Shown here one piece after another: positions 47,108-58,887 of a DNA stretch of 64,000 nucleotides. The notes under the pieces were generated by a model. It was given only the letters and a program-made list of their open reading frames with translations. It did no database searches and was not told the DNA's origin. The DNA comes from Acheta domesticus (lineage: Eukaryota > Arthropoda > Insecta > Orthoptera > Gryllidae), in NCBI GenBank assembly GCA_031308135.1, contig JAHLJT010000631.1:216389773-216453772 (forward strand). The letters run 5' to 3'. The position numbers were made by a program, and so were the translations under genes. Every line of letters begins with the position of its first letter. Position 1 is the stretch's first letter.

Positions 47108-50100
47108 TTAGTCATTCTTCTTTGGAGAGGGGAGGAGAAACGCTAGAAGGCCACAACCTAAAACAATAATAGCCATGAAAGTTACAAAAATACCAGAGAG
47201 TGCTGTTGAAAATAAAAGTGCATGATTGATTATACATACATGTACATAGTCCTCCTAAAATGTATGTCATACTAACACAATGATTTTCCAGAAGTATTCC
47301 CATTAGCATGTGTGCTGTGAAAGATCCCATCCTTCCAGTCATTAATGAAAGACAAACTGCCATTGCTCTAAAACGTTTCATTATAAAAACATTTATTATT
47401 TATTTAAACGACTGTTAATTAGTTTTTACAAGTTCGTTTTTTTCTTGCTTACCGTAGATTAGTTGGAAATATTTCTACAACGGCAGAAACCATGACAGTT
47501 ATGCACATCCCTGATAAAGTCACAAATGCTAGTGCCATTGCAAAGAACTCCCAGTTTGCGTGTACATAATCAAGTAATAATCCAGCTACGCCACCAGATA
47601 GTAAACTACACACTAGAATAGATAATATGCATTATGAAATATCGTGAGGTCCTTCTAGTGGCTGATGAACAGCGTGCTAACTTTCCATATTGAGATCCTA
47701 GATTCGATTCGTCGTCAGGGCAAACAAAGAGCTGTAGCTTTTAATTGTGTGACGAAATAAAATATCAGGCAGGCCAATTTTGCTAGATATAATCAAGGAA
47801 ATTCACCATGCTCACTACATGTCTCCCTTAGAACAGATAAGAAATAAAAACAGGACACAAGCCTGGAAATGCCGCTTGCTGGCAAAAGTCAGATTTATCC
47901 GATACTAAAATACCAAATACATACTAGTACATGCATTCATGAAACACTGTAAAATTTGGTAATCAAGTTCATTATTTTGATCACTTAAATTAATTTTAAA
48001 TAATTTCCTAATGAAGTAAATAACTTGGTATTTTTAAACATAAAAAATAGAGAGATTTTTATCTTTTAAAACGAATTCAAATATCATACCCAAAATAAAA
48101 AAGAAACACTTACCTATTATTGTTTTCTTTCCTAATGGCCCTATGAGAAATCCGATGCAAGTATAAGCTACGCAACTTGCTAAACCAATAATTAAGGTGT
48201 TTTGAAATGCTGATAGATCTACATCACTATTGCATTCCATATCATTGTTCTTTAACTGTTCAGATGCACTTGTTTTTGTGTCATTTTCAATGTCATGATT
48301 TGCAATAGATAAATTTAAAAATGTCAGTATGACTTTTCCATCTTGAAAATCAAATTGAAGAGATTTGTCAGTTAAATTATTAACAAGTGTGTCATTTTGA
48401 CATTTCAATATATTGGTTATTGGGTTTATCATTATTTCTGTAGAATTGTTGACACTCAAAACAAGAGTATTGTCTTCACAATTAAAGGTGAGCGTATCAT
48501 TTTGGTGTATATTTATTGAAGTAATTTGATTGAATTCCAAAGAAAAGTTATCATTTGACATTGCAATGTTTTCTGAAAGTTGATTTGAGGTAAAAATTTG
48601 ACAAATGCTGGGATGAGAGTCAGGATAAGAAACATAATATGCTGCTTCTTTATTAAATATGTCGGGAAGCCACAAAGAAAGTCCATTTGCACTAAAAAAG
48701 AATACCCTTGTTCAAATCAGAAATCAAATATTGTTGAATTACATTTTTATGAGAATGAATTTTTAAATTTACCTAGCATATAATCCATACTGCACAAAAC
48801 AGGCAAGTAATGTTTTCCACAGAAATGGAGGCTTGAAAAGTGGCGCTGTTTGGTTCCACATATGAACAATTAAATTAATAATCGGGTGACCCGCTAGCTG
48901 ACATGGATATCTGCGTCGCTCCATCTTCAATTAGAATAACAGACTTTACCTGCACAAACATTATTAATTACTCTTTCACGGAAATAGTGATTATTGTGAA
49001 TATTACGCATAATGAGAATTATAATTAACGTTATTATCATTCTTATTATTGTTAGTTCATAGATTTTATTTTTATTGTTTTTATTATATATTAAGTAGTA
49101 TACAATAATCAATATAATTCGTTTTATAATTTTATTTGACAATAAAAACTTTTGTTATTATTATCATCTTCATTATCCTGAACATTAGAGAACGGCAAGA
49201 ATCATTGTAATAAGAGCAAATAACTGCAATCCCCCTTATCCAATAAACCATCGTGAACGCTTGAAACAGTAAGCAAAATAATAGAAGAACTCGTAAACCC
49301 TCCGCCCAGATAGCGATTGAGATTGCAGTAGGCTTATTATAATAGCAATACGGTTTCTCGAGAGGGAAATTGATCCAAGACGCCAATGACAGATGCAACA
49401 GCAAAAACAAAAGGGGGCAACCACTGGAATATACTATGTGCATGTCGCGTAAGACGCGCTAAGACTTTAACTCGGTGTGCTAGGAACTATATGAAGCACG
49501 CCCTGGAAACATTCGACAGAAACGAAATTATTACTATGCATCTGAAGACTACTTGTCTACAAAACTGAGGACGAATAGAAAACAAAACAAAAGTGGCACT
49601 AGAATCCACAGTATGACAAAAATTGTGAAACGCAAACGACGAAGCCATCTTCAGGATGGACATACCTGATGGCATTTTTCTGAAGGGCTACACTGACGTC
49701 CTTGCAGAGATAGTAACATCACGTCTGCTTGAGTAACTTCAAATCCATCTCAACCAGACAATAATAAGAATCCAGGCATGGATGACGGAGCATAAACTAG
49801 AATTAGCAATTAACAAAGATAATACCCTTAACGAAGCAAAGACTAGATCCCGCTGTCTCCTTGGAAAAACTATGGCACCACATTGAAATGGTAAAAAGTA
49901 TCAAATATCTGGGGCTGACACTTGACCGCAAACATATCTATAAATCACATAACTTTCACATAAAAAGACAGCAGAAAAAGCCACAAACTTGACTGCACAA
50001 TAGAGACTAATGGTCTACGCCGAAGGCCTAAAGCTCAGGCAGTGGATGAAATTCGGGCCTATAGCACAGTCGATTATGTTATTTAATTCATAAATTTGAT

Positions 50101-50913
50101 CCAACGCACTGAGGTACGGAAGGTACCGCTGCCTATTGCCAGCAGTGCAAAGAAAAGGCTCATTAAATAGACTCAACAGTCTCCGATGCCACATTATTTG
50201 TGATAGCTGGAGTAAAACAAATTGTACTTCTTGCGTGAGACCTAAAGGTCACATACGAAAGGAAATCACGAACGGCAGATATCTGGAGAGAAGTGAGGAA
50301 ACGCGCATTACGAAAGTGGCAGATAAACTAAGACTGAAAGCAAAGGAAGGTCTGCATCCAGACTCAACCAACAAGTTGAGACCTTAGCAACAAGTAAGCG
50401 TGATGAGACAGATTTCCATCTCACGCAGATTCCTAACAGGTACATGGACAATCTGTTCATATTTGGGATCAGAAGACGAAGGCTGAACCACCAGACTGCG
50501 GCCACGCTACGGACGATAATCGCCACACATTTTTTTAATAAAAGAATTTTTATTCAGACATTTTCGAATACAATTTCTAATACAATAGTTAACAATTAAA
50601 GCAAAATATTTAAAAAAAGAAATTTTTAACAAAAAGTTAAAGGTTCAAGAAGAGAGAGAGGAAAAAAAAGAGTGGAATGGACTTAGGAACTGAGAAATAG
50701 CGTAGACTTCAGCACATCATATAAGAAACTAATGGTGCTGAAACAGTACGTTCTTTCTAGCCCGTATTTTCACGCAAAATTACGTGAAAAAATACTCAAA
50801 TTTTTGAAGGTACAATTACAAATTCAACCACGCCTACGTAAGGCTCGAACCCGCAGCCTCCTTGTCGGAGCAGACGACGGCTTACCTCAACCAGTCTGTG
50901 TCATGAGGCCGGC

Positions 50914-50962
<49 letters not shown>

Positions 50963-53900
50963 AGATATAATTATACTTACAGGATATTTCTCTCCACTAT
51001 TGCCAGAATTACAGGCGTACATATTCTTCAAAACTTTGAGCGCTTCTTCTTTCTTTCCAAGAGACATAAGAAATTTTGGAGTTTCAGGAAGCCAAAAAAT
51101 TAGTATAAGGCCACACACAAGATTTGGCACTGCGCATGCGACAACGAAGAGTCTCCAAGGTTTGTAGACTAACCATGGTAGATGCCACTCCCAATTTTGA
51201 GGAATTATTAACCAAGCAATACCTGAAGTTAAAATAACAATGTAGTACATAGTAATTATGTTAATTTTACTTTCTCGCCCTTACGAAGGTATTTCATAGG
51301 AAGAGAAAGTTATGTAATCGTGCGCCGGAAAATGGCGAAATGTCCGGGCCCTGATAAAGAAAAAGTGGGTAAATATTGTTGCTGTGTATAGTAAATTACT
51401 TCCTCTAACCCGTGTAAATTACTTCCACTACTCTATGTTTTGTGGGTTCTTGATACCGAAAAATCGATTGACGGCAAATTGTCTGTCTGTCTGTCTATGA
51501 TTAACGCTTGCGCCTAAATCGTTTAGAAAATTTTCTCCATAATTGATATTCCCGATCAGTCTGAAGCAACTCGACACTTTGGAAGTTTCAACCGGATATT
51601 TTGATTTTTGAGGGGACTTTTCAAAAACCATCAAAAATTTTCAAAATATGTTCAAAAATGTCACAAAACTATTTGATTAAGATTTTTTGAAATTTGCAAA
51701 AGTGCAGTTTTGTGGGGTGGCTTCCTACAACTATAATATAGAAAATAGTCTTAAATTTTTCTTAAGTGAATCTAGTGATTAAATTCAGATCTTGAAATAG
51801 GTCATTTACAATTTTTCAAAAATATTAGTAGTTTTCGAGTACGTTTGCGCGAAATATAGGCAATTTTTAATTGTTTAAAAATATTTTTCTCTAAAACGGC
51901 ACTAATGGTTTTTCTTTCAATTTTCTTCTCGTATGTATTAAGGGAGGGTAAAAAGTATACTGCTAGTCTCATTTTCGACGAACCCTCCGTATTTCCGAAA
52001 TTTGCTTTGCGAAAAGTTAACATTTCGTAACTACTTGGAGAAAATCTGTTCCCCAAAATAAGCTCCCTAAAAAGGTCATGTTCAATGTTTTGAAATAATG
52101 AGTAGATTTCGCGTGATTTGTGCTTGAAATTTATACAATTCCTACAAAAATTATTTTCTCAAAAATCGCTTTTTTCTTTAGTTTTTTTCACGTATAGAAG
52201 AAGGGATGTTTAAAAGAATTGGCGTGTGTTTTATTTTTGTTGAACTCTCCGAATTTTCGAAAATTGTAAATTTAGAAATAATGCGAGAAAATATATACTG
52301 TTATAGCACCACTTCTCTCATATTATGACTAATGTATGAATGTGGCTAATTCGCGAATTAGCTGGAATATTTACATGATCCAGAATAGATGACATGCGAA
52401 GTAGGAACATTCGAAGCAAACATTGGAGCTAGACGAAGTGTGCATTAGCCTGTACCAAATGGCTTGAATAGACGAAGAAGGTTTTCTTCGCCTATTCAGA
52501 TATAAAAATTATGGCAGATATAAAAATTATGCTAGGAAAGTAATTAGACTGATGAGGATTAGTGGGGAGGTTTCTAAGGCTAATCAGAGACAAAGTGTGA
52601 AGTTTCGAGTTTCACTGCGTCAATCGTAAATTTCTGTTTACTCGATACCTTCAAACCTACTTCAATAAATACCTCAGTTGACGCTTTGCTGAACATTTCC
52701 CAGTTGAGCGACGAGGTCCCGGTCGTCGGACTTCACGATTTACGTAAGACACTCTTGATTCTGTGCAACGCATAATTTACAACACAATTTTATGCTAAAA
52801 CACTTCTTCGGATATAGAAGTTGCCTCACAGTAGGACACTCACCTCGCCTGCGTCCCTGTGATTAATTGCTATTGATAACATTACCCAGATGAGGTCATG
52901 AATAATCGTTCATCGTCACTGATTCACCTTTACTATTACAAACCGCATGCATTATGTGTGAATAACTTGCTAATTCACGTATTAGCCATATTTTAAACGT
53001 TTTGATAATCCGCAAATTTCAGTCGCATTCAACACACTTTAGACCATATTCTGCAACGTTTTATCTGTGCTTGGAGGGATAGAGAAAGATTGGTAGATCG
53101 AGCTGAAAATTACACCCCAAAAGTTGCGGGGGGAATTCTCAGAGAGGAAGGAGTCGTAGAGTTCGGAGTAAACAGGTGCTATGGCATTCGCCCTAGAGAA
53201 TTCGAACTCCCGTGCAAACTATTCTCAATTATTATCGTCGTAGCTGAAAGTTTGATGAAGTGGCATGAAGATCTTGATGAAGTGGCATTTCGTCTTCCTA
53301 GAGTAAATAGATTACACAGAAGTGCGCGTAGAAGTAGTAATTATAAACGCAAACTATAGTTGCTGCCAAAACACCACATACTTTCTCGCATTATTTGTGA
53401 CTTTTGCACTTTTAGAAAATTCAGAAAGTTCAACGAAATTTGTGATCTGCGCAATACTTTCAAGCGCCCCTAGTTTTCTCTGTGAAAAAATGTAAAGGAA
53501 AAAATTGGATTGTTTGTGAGAATTTTTTAATGATTTGCATTAAATTAAAGAATATATTACTGCTCGTTTTTTCTAGGAATTGAACACGATATCTTTAAAG
53601 GTATGATTTTTAGAACAAAACTAATTTAAGAAAAAAACGTTAATTTTCAATATTGTACTACTTTTGTATTGTTAACTTGTTTTCGAAAATTCAGAGTTTG
53701 TCGAAAAAGTCTCGCACCCATTTTTTTAACGTTCTTTAATGCATATGCGGAGAAAATTTAAAGGAAAAAAATGAGCATTTTTGACAAACCTTAGTTTAAA
53801 ACTTACGTAAATTTCTTGCAAAAAACACGGAAACTACTCATATTTTCGACAAATTCTACTACATCACATTATTTCAAATTGTGTCTTTGAAGAACAGATT

Positions 53901-56900
53901 TCATTAAAGAAAAAAATCTTTATCTTCAATATATTAGTTGTTGGAAAGCGCCGAAAAAGATATGAACTTTCACAAAATTTCAAGAAATCAGGTATTTCAA
54001 TGAAAATGAGACCTATGCCATTTAAATGCTACCCGAGGATAAAGTTTAATAAAAAAAATTGGAGTTTAATGGAAAATTTTGAAAATGTAATTGAGGCTTT
54101 AAACTTTTGAGCCCAAAGTACTAATGATATCAAAATTACCGTTTAAAACTCTCAGGAGCTTGAGTTACTTCAGAATGTTCTGGAGATATCATTTTCAGAG
54201 AAAATTGCGTGAACGGTTTAGGCCAGGGGTCCTCAAACTACGGCCCGCGGGCCACATGTGGCCCGCGGAGGACATTTATACGGCCCACCGGGTTTTTATG
54301 GTTTGAAGTATTTTTTCTTAAAATCAACACATTTTTTTATTATGTGTTAAGATGTTTAGGGATGGCAAAAAAATCGATGGTTTTAAAACAACAATGTTTT
54401 CCATCAGATATTTTGCCTTCGATGTTTTCTTCACATCGATATTTAGTTGCCAAAACATCGGTGTTTTTTTAAAAATTGTTTTTAATAAAGCAATATTGAT
54501 GATTTGCGTTATCCTTTTTACTACGCTGTACATTTCGCCAGCGCAATCTGAGGAAGTTTGGGATCTGCTCGCGTAGTGACTGTATGTTATCGGTAGGCCT
54601 GTCATTGCCTGAACTCTGCCTCTCAAGACCTGTCTTCACGATGGAATATGTCATGGTACCTCGAGTCTTTCTCAGTCATGCCGCTAGATATCGCATGATC
54701 GCGACCGTATCAAGCAGTGCTTGCGACCATGCGACGTCTAGCGACAGGACCGAGAAAGACGCGAAATGCCTTGTGATCGGCCAAAGGGGCTTGAGAGGCA
54801 GAGTTAGAAAAATAGCAATATATAATCCGGCCCTCCGACTGCCTGAGGGACAGTGAACTGGCCCCCCGTTTAATAAGTTTGAGGACCCCTGGTTTAGGCT
54901 CCAGCGTTGAGCGCTGGCCGTCAGACTGACAGTGGGATAGGTGGATGGACAGACGGTCGGGCAGACGGTTGTACAGACGGACGGACACACGGACGGATAT
55001 ACGGACGCACGGACAGACGGACGGACCGACACACGGACGAACAGACAGCTGGACGGACAGACGGACTAACACAAGGACGGACATATGGACTGGCAGACGT
55101 TTTCCGGTCAACCAGTTTTTCGAAATCAAGGATCACCACTGACTGCTCATCATTTTAGTGAAAGAAATTAACTGTATATAGGAACAAAATGTCTACTTTT
55201 TCTTAGTCAGAGCCCCGTAATATACGTTTTTCTGTCGAATAATTGCCGATTTTTATTGCAAAATTACGGTAATCTGTTTACTACGTAAATATGTATTACG
55301 GAGAGAAAGTAAAAAGTGGTTATTATCCATGCATCGATCTTTACAAGCAGCATACAATACTACTTACGATATCACGTAACATCATCGAACTGTCACGAGT
55401 GCACTATTTGGCACCACAGATCAATCGTTCGGTGCATCTGCTCATTAAAGCTAACGGTTTGATTCCTGGTGGTCAGATATTGTACTGGCCACCAGGAATG
55501 TATTGCTCTGTCAATACATTTTCAAATACTATAATTCGTGCAAAATCAGGTTTTCTCCGCATAAGGAACCTCTGGATCTTAAAAAATCCTGCTTTCCCAC
55601 TGATTAGCCTAAAATATGTTATCCCCTTTTATTTCATACATTATCATCCCTTTACCTCATAGCTGATTGCCTAAAGGTAAAAAATCACAATTATATTTTT
55701 ACTGATTTTCAAAATATGTTTGTGATAAGGAATTCTTCTACCTTTTGAGTTTTTCACCATAAGAGTACCATTCCGAATTAATTATATTCTATTAAATAAG
55801 CCACATCAACATATTTTGCTTAAAATATCACTTTAAATATAATTTAAATACAAAAATATCGAAATTTAAAATACTTTGTTTACTTTCTGAATCATGAAAC
55901 ATTTGTTTTATTAACGAACTTATAAAATTTTTCCACAAACCTGGTTGAACTCCTATTCCTAGACCAATAAAAATGGATAACCACATGAGACCTTTATTCC
56001 TTGTTTCGGCGGAATGGAACTCTCCAAAATATGCGTATATCACTGAGGAAGCTGCCACAATCCTGTTAAGAGTAATAGCATAAATTAGCTTAATTACAGA
56101 AATTAATATCAGAGTATTTGACCATCCTACTCGTACTAATGTGATGTCGGATGCCAGAGGCAAAATCAAGTTAAATTATTTGGAAAATATAAATAATAGA
56201 AACTTTCTTTGTAGTTGCATTTCAGGGAAGAACTTTGTTCTGTTCATTTACCACATCATCACTGCCTTCTTGCCATACAAATGGAAAACAATAACTTGCC
56301 TGTAGATTCTGTTAAACATTATGGTAGTAAGTGGGATGGTTTTATTACTAAACGTATTTTGACTTACAGAAAGCCAGACAAAAATCGAAAGATTAGGAAA
56401 AGCCAGAGTGCATGGCTAAAAGTGCTGAGTATTGCACATGCAGAGTCTAGCAAAAATGCACAAATGAGGATCTTTTTGCGGCCTCTGGTGTCAGCAAGAT
56501 AACCCCATAAATGAGATCCACATATCATACCTGAAAAAAAATTTGAAGGATTGTACTTTTGAATTTTCATGATAGAATTTCCCTAATTGTCAACCAAATA
56601 ACATCAAACAATTTTACATCATAACTAAATATGAAAAATTTAATTAATCAATGGCCATATAGCAGCACTTAAAAACAGAAAATATGTCTTGTTATAAAAT
56701 AATCTTATAAATGTAAATTATATCCTTTTTATATTCTGTTGTATATGCTCTATTGTTCTTTGAATCACCAATTTTAAAACAAATGCTCTTAGAAAAAGGT
56801 ATATTTGTAAATTAAAATGGGTTATCTAACTAATTAATAGTAAACAAAAATACAATTTATTATTGAGAGAAAACTGTAATGAGAGTATCTGCAACTACAA

Positions 56901-58204
56901 TGCAACACTGAATTAAATATATGAAGCTATGTCATATCCTTATCTTGCCTGAAGGTATTGTTCCTTGTAAAGATGTGCAAAACATTTTTTCTTAAAAGTT
57001 ATGCAATGGGATAATTCACAAATTATGTAAAACGAAAAAGGGGACTGATTTAAGGCAGCCTTACATTGCATTGCTTAGGGGCAGGGGTGCCGATTTAGTG
57101 TTACTCATGCTAACATTATTTTTTTATTTTTCAAAATCGACAGAATTAATAATAATCACTTTCTATTTATCATTTTATTAAGGCAACAAAAAAACGAGGA
57201 AATAAGTGCAAAATTACTGATGCAAAAGTCAGAGACATTTTCAGGGTTCAATTCCCCGTCGAAGTAGGGGCTATCTTTTCGGTTTTGCACCACTACCTCA
57301 TTGCCATCTATTTTTCATGCTAATGCCATCTATCGGCAGTCTGGGAACCTACCAGGTCCCCTCGCAGTAACTACCGCTCCCCTGAAAACAATTTACAGTG
57401 AAGAGCTCCTCGTGCTCCCCAAACATCTCGCCGAGGGGGCTCTTGGGCTCATCCCGTTCCTGTACCTTTATAAATAAAATGCCAATAGTAGCCTCATCTT
57501 CCTGCTTGTTTTATCTGGGGATCCAATTCCTCATTACTACACAAACCGATTGCACACACATCTCGCACACAATTTCCGGTCAGACCACGAGATAGATTAT
57601 GGAAGGATTGGAATTTTGATGTGATAATGAGGGACATTGAATGCCTGCCATGCTACAAACACAACTGAAAACACTCATGTTTTACCCTGCATTCGTACGC
57701 ACAACCTTGTTGTCCACGTAGCACGTCGCACCTTCCAGTCTTTGTGTCATGGGCGTCAAATACAATAATTATTTAAAATTCTTACCCACTGGATATAATC
57801 CATTCAACAAACTCTTGTCAGTTGATGTAAGATTGAAATCACATTGTGCTGATGGTAACAGAAAAGAAGTTCCAAATGTTTCCATCATTACACCGGCCAA
57901 GCCTATCCCCAATGACAATAGAAGAAAATTGTGAAATTTTCCTGATCCTGAAAAAATGATATTGGAGATGATTTTAGAGTTGCTCACTTCCAACCAATTT
58001 GTTCACTGTAAGAAGCTTTGTTTCTTTTACCTGTGAGGTAGAGGGCATCTTCCAGTTCTGTTTGTGATTCTTGCACTTTTCCATTTTCTCAATTACAAAA
58101 TAAAATCAATTAGACTTCATATAATAAATTTAGAATATTCTTTAGCTATACATTATTTTTAAAATACCCTTACCAACATGCTCCTTTCTTCGATCCATCT
58201 TCAT
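47108..58204 (-). CDS. SV2-like MFS transporter, copy 3 (one apparent frameshift)
   Basis: Exons in minus order: 58204-58174 (MKMDRRKEHV), 58087-58031 (ENGKVQESQTELEDALYLT), 57947-57786, 56530-56368, 56062-55941, 51222-50981, 48949-48773, 48691-48114, 47612-47453, 47367-47240, 47202-47108 (ends FLLPSPKKND, stop). All junctions are GT-AG; phases match copy 2. The total is 1,915 nt, or 1,914 (637 residues) after removing one extra base in exon 7. Domains: cytosolic N-tail 1-30, six helices to about 220 with the MFS motif WGYLADTRGRKK at 92-103, cytosolic loop with LPETPKFLMSLGKK at 223-236, TM7 about 319-330, luminal loop to about 480, TM8-12 to the end. SV2 relatives are vesicle-membrane glycoproteins; the substrate is unknown. 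The acceptor CTTTCTCAG just before the ATG region implies an upstream 5' UTR exon. Introns hold a SINE, an R1-like LINE relic and a hAT MITE. Confidence 0.85.
47641..47720 (+). mobile_element. tRNA-like SINE fragment in copy 3 intron 8
   Basis: TAGTGGCTGATGAACAGCGTGCTAAC resembles a tRNA D-arm region with an A box, and AGATTCGATTCG about 40 nt later resembles a B box. No complete cloverleaf or 3' tail is defined, so this is a short SINE relic, 28 nt upstream (in gene sense) of the exon 9 acceptor. Confidence 0.4.
48114..48691 (-). CDS. Copy 3 exon 8: TM7, large luminal loop, TM8
   Basis: A 578-nt open exon. It has SANGLSLWLPDIF (TM7), then a loop with sequons NDT, NNS/NST, NDT, NLT, NLS and NDT, and alternating short strands (NDTLTFNCEDNTLVLSVNN; KSLQFDFQDGKVILTFLN). 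It ends CNSDVDLSAFQNTLIIGLAS (TM8) and GPLGKKTII. It aligns along its whole length with copy 2 exon 8 while the loop residues differ strongly. Confidence 0.85.
48773..48949 (-). CDS. Copy 3 exon 7, 1 nt too long
   Basis: It reads VKSVILIEDGATQIS and MSASGSP, then meets a stop. Compared with copy 2 (22453-22278, 176 nt) there is one extra base at about 48881-48887, beside a GGG run. After it, INLIVHMWNQTAPLFKPP and the following FLWKTLLACFVQYGLYA read on correctly. This is the only coding defect in copy 3. Confidence 0.85.
49440..50530 (+). pseudogene. R1-like LINE reverse transcriptase relic
   Basis: Heavily broken plus-strand codons follow the order of R1-clade pol proteins: NYMKHALETFDR-like fingers (about 49480), a degraded PQGS region (about 49590-49620), EAIFRMDIPDGIFLKGYTDV (49643-49702, where FADD is replaced by YTDV), QTIIRIQAWMTEHKLELAINKD (49755-49820), VKSIKYLGLTLDRKHIYKSH (49890-49950), then a C-terminal FVIAGVKQIVLLA (about 50190-50230) and WREVRKRALRKWQ (about 50285-50325). 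Multiple stops and shifts. It sits in intron 6 of SV2-like copy 3, antisense to the gene. Confidence 0.65.
50820..50910 (-). mobile_element. tRNA-derived SINE fragment
   Basis: The minus strand reads CATGACACAGACTGGTTGAGG, with an A-box-like TGGTTGAGG, and then GGCTGCGGGTTCGAGCC, whose GGTTCGAGCC is a B box, about 45 nt later. The surrounding ends do not pair as a tRNA acceptor. It abuts the (TTA)n tract. Probably a SINE head in intron 6 of copy 3. Confidence 0.5.
50914..50960. repeat. (TTA)n microsatellite next to a splice donor
   Basis: A perfect 47-base TTA run. In the sense of SV2-like copy 3 it lies 19 to 65 bases past the exon 6 donor (GTAAGTATAA at 50980-50971), a place where length change could affect splicing. 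Confidence 0.92.
51285..54215. other. Copy 3 intron 5: dispersed AT-rich repeats
   Basis: No gene. From 51295 there is the AGAGAAAGTTATGTAATCGTGCG block, GTCCGGGCCCTGATAAAG, a TGTCTGTC run at 51481-51495 and CTTCCTACAACTATAA (about 51720), parallel to 28830-29330. It ends near TGTTATAGCACCACTTC (52290-52310). From 52320 to 53540 I recognise nothing. Around 53560-54110 related minus-oriented phrases recur (for example TTGGAAAGCGCCG, mirroring CTTCCTACAACTA). Confidence 0.45.
54224..54891. mobile_element. hAT MITE with palindromic interior
   Basis: A 668-bp unit with inverted ends CAGGGGTCCTCAAACT (16 of 16) and an exact 8-bp target duplication GTTTAGGC at 54216-54223 and 54892-54899. It contains a perfect 24-bp palindrome (54245-54268, built from CCGCGGGCCACA and its complement) and a long imperfect hairpin between about 54618 and 54805. 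The hairpin's outer arms are TCTGCCTCTCAAG / CTTGAGAGGCAGA and its inner arms run GTCTTTCTC ... TCGCATG. No transposase. The end sequence is of the Charlie/Buster-like hAT type. Confidence 0.9.
54935..55100. repeat. (GGAC)n imperfect tetranucleotide tract
   Basis: About 165 bases of GGACGGACAGAC-type units with substitutions. Short versions of the same array appear in other members of the dispersed family (28938, 45579, 51481), so the tract is an expanded internal segment of that family. Open frames here on both strands are repeat artefacts. Confidence 0.9.
55105..55930. other. Copy 3 intron 5, right part
   Basis: A minus-oriented dispersed repeat end at about 55190-55310 (TTTTCTTAGTCAGAGCCCCGTAATATACG, ending GTATTACGGAGAGAAAG). 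The rest is AT-rich intron. TTCCTGGTGGTCAG / CTGGCCACCAGGAA (55464-55499) is a small near-perfect inverted repeat. No gene. Confidence 0.5.
56575..57780. other. Copy 3 intron 3
   Basis: Mostly AT-rich. At about 57215-57280, CAGGGTTCAATTCCCCG (a possible B box) sits beside GGGGCTATC, but no A box is clear. From 57280 to 57560 the sequence is richer in C and may be an unrecognised repeat. No coding signal. Confidence 0.4.
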
Positions 58205-58209
58205 ACTGA

Positions 58210-58885
58210 GAAAGATGAGCCCTGAGCAAAATGTAATTGTGTCAGTTATGTAATTTAGGCTTTTACGAAGACAAGCTACTTTAGCACAGTGAGTCTCCTA
58301 CCAGATAAGATTCTTCATTATGTTAGCACTTTTTTCTGACACCTGATTACCACTTACATACATACATAAATAAACTTGATAATATCTTAAATAATCTGAA
58401 ATTCGTAATTTTTGAAATTTCCAGTTTCACAAGTCAATTCTTATTTGCGTGAAAATTTAGATTTTGTATAATATTTTGGGTCAACAAACTCAAAAATCGA
58501 ATGTCACGTATTTTGGAAATTCCGTTTTGAAAAAACCGCACTTTTGAATTCGGGAGTAGAAACATTCGTATAAAATGCAAATGATATGAGGCTCAATGCA
58601 AGAAAACCTTTCCTTTAAACTATTTACCTACTGGGAGAAACATTTCCTAATATGTAAATAGATTTTTACGTGAGATTTCGATTTTTTATCAAATTCGTCC
58701 GAAATATTAAGAAATTTTACTAATTTTTGGTATAAATAAAAATAACGTTAAAGGTCAAGCGTAGGCACTAAATATGATGATTTTACCCTTTTCTCAACAC
58801 ATTGAATAAGTAAAAAAATGTGTAGACCAATCGGAAGGGGTCGTACTTTTTTTCAGGCCGTTTTCATGTGGAATTACCCATACAT
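58210..58885. other. Upstream of SV2-like copy 3
   Basis: A 5' UTR exon and promoter are expected here or further right, because exon 1 begins just after an acceptor. I cannot point to a promoter. AT-rich, nothing else recognised. Confidence 0.4.
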
Positions 58886-58887
58886 AA

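Noticed and set aside
49132..49443. 103-codon hydrophobic minus-strand open frame
   Set aside because: Antisense to the edge of the R1-like relic in an intron. No start context or family resemblance; hydrophobicity follows from T-rich codons.
54676..55158. Overlapping open frames rich in Thr/Asp/Gly/Arg or Ser/Val/Pro/Cys
   Set aside because: They come from the (GGAC)n tract and the hAT MITE palindromes. No family resemblance.
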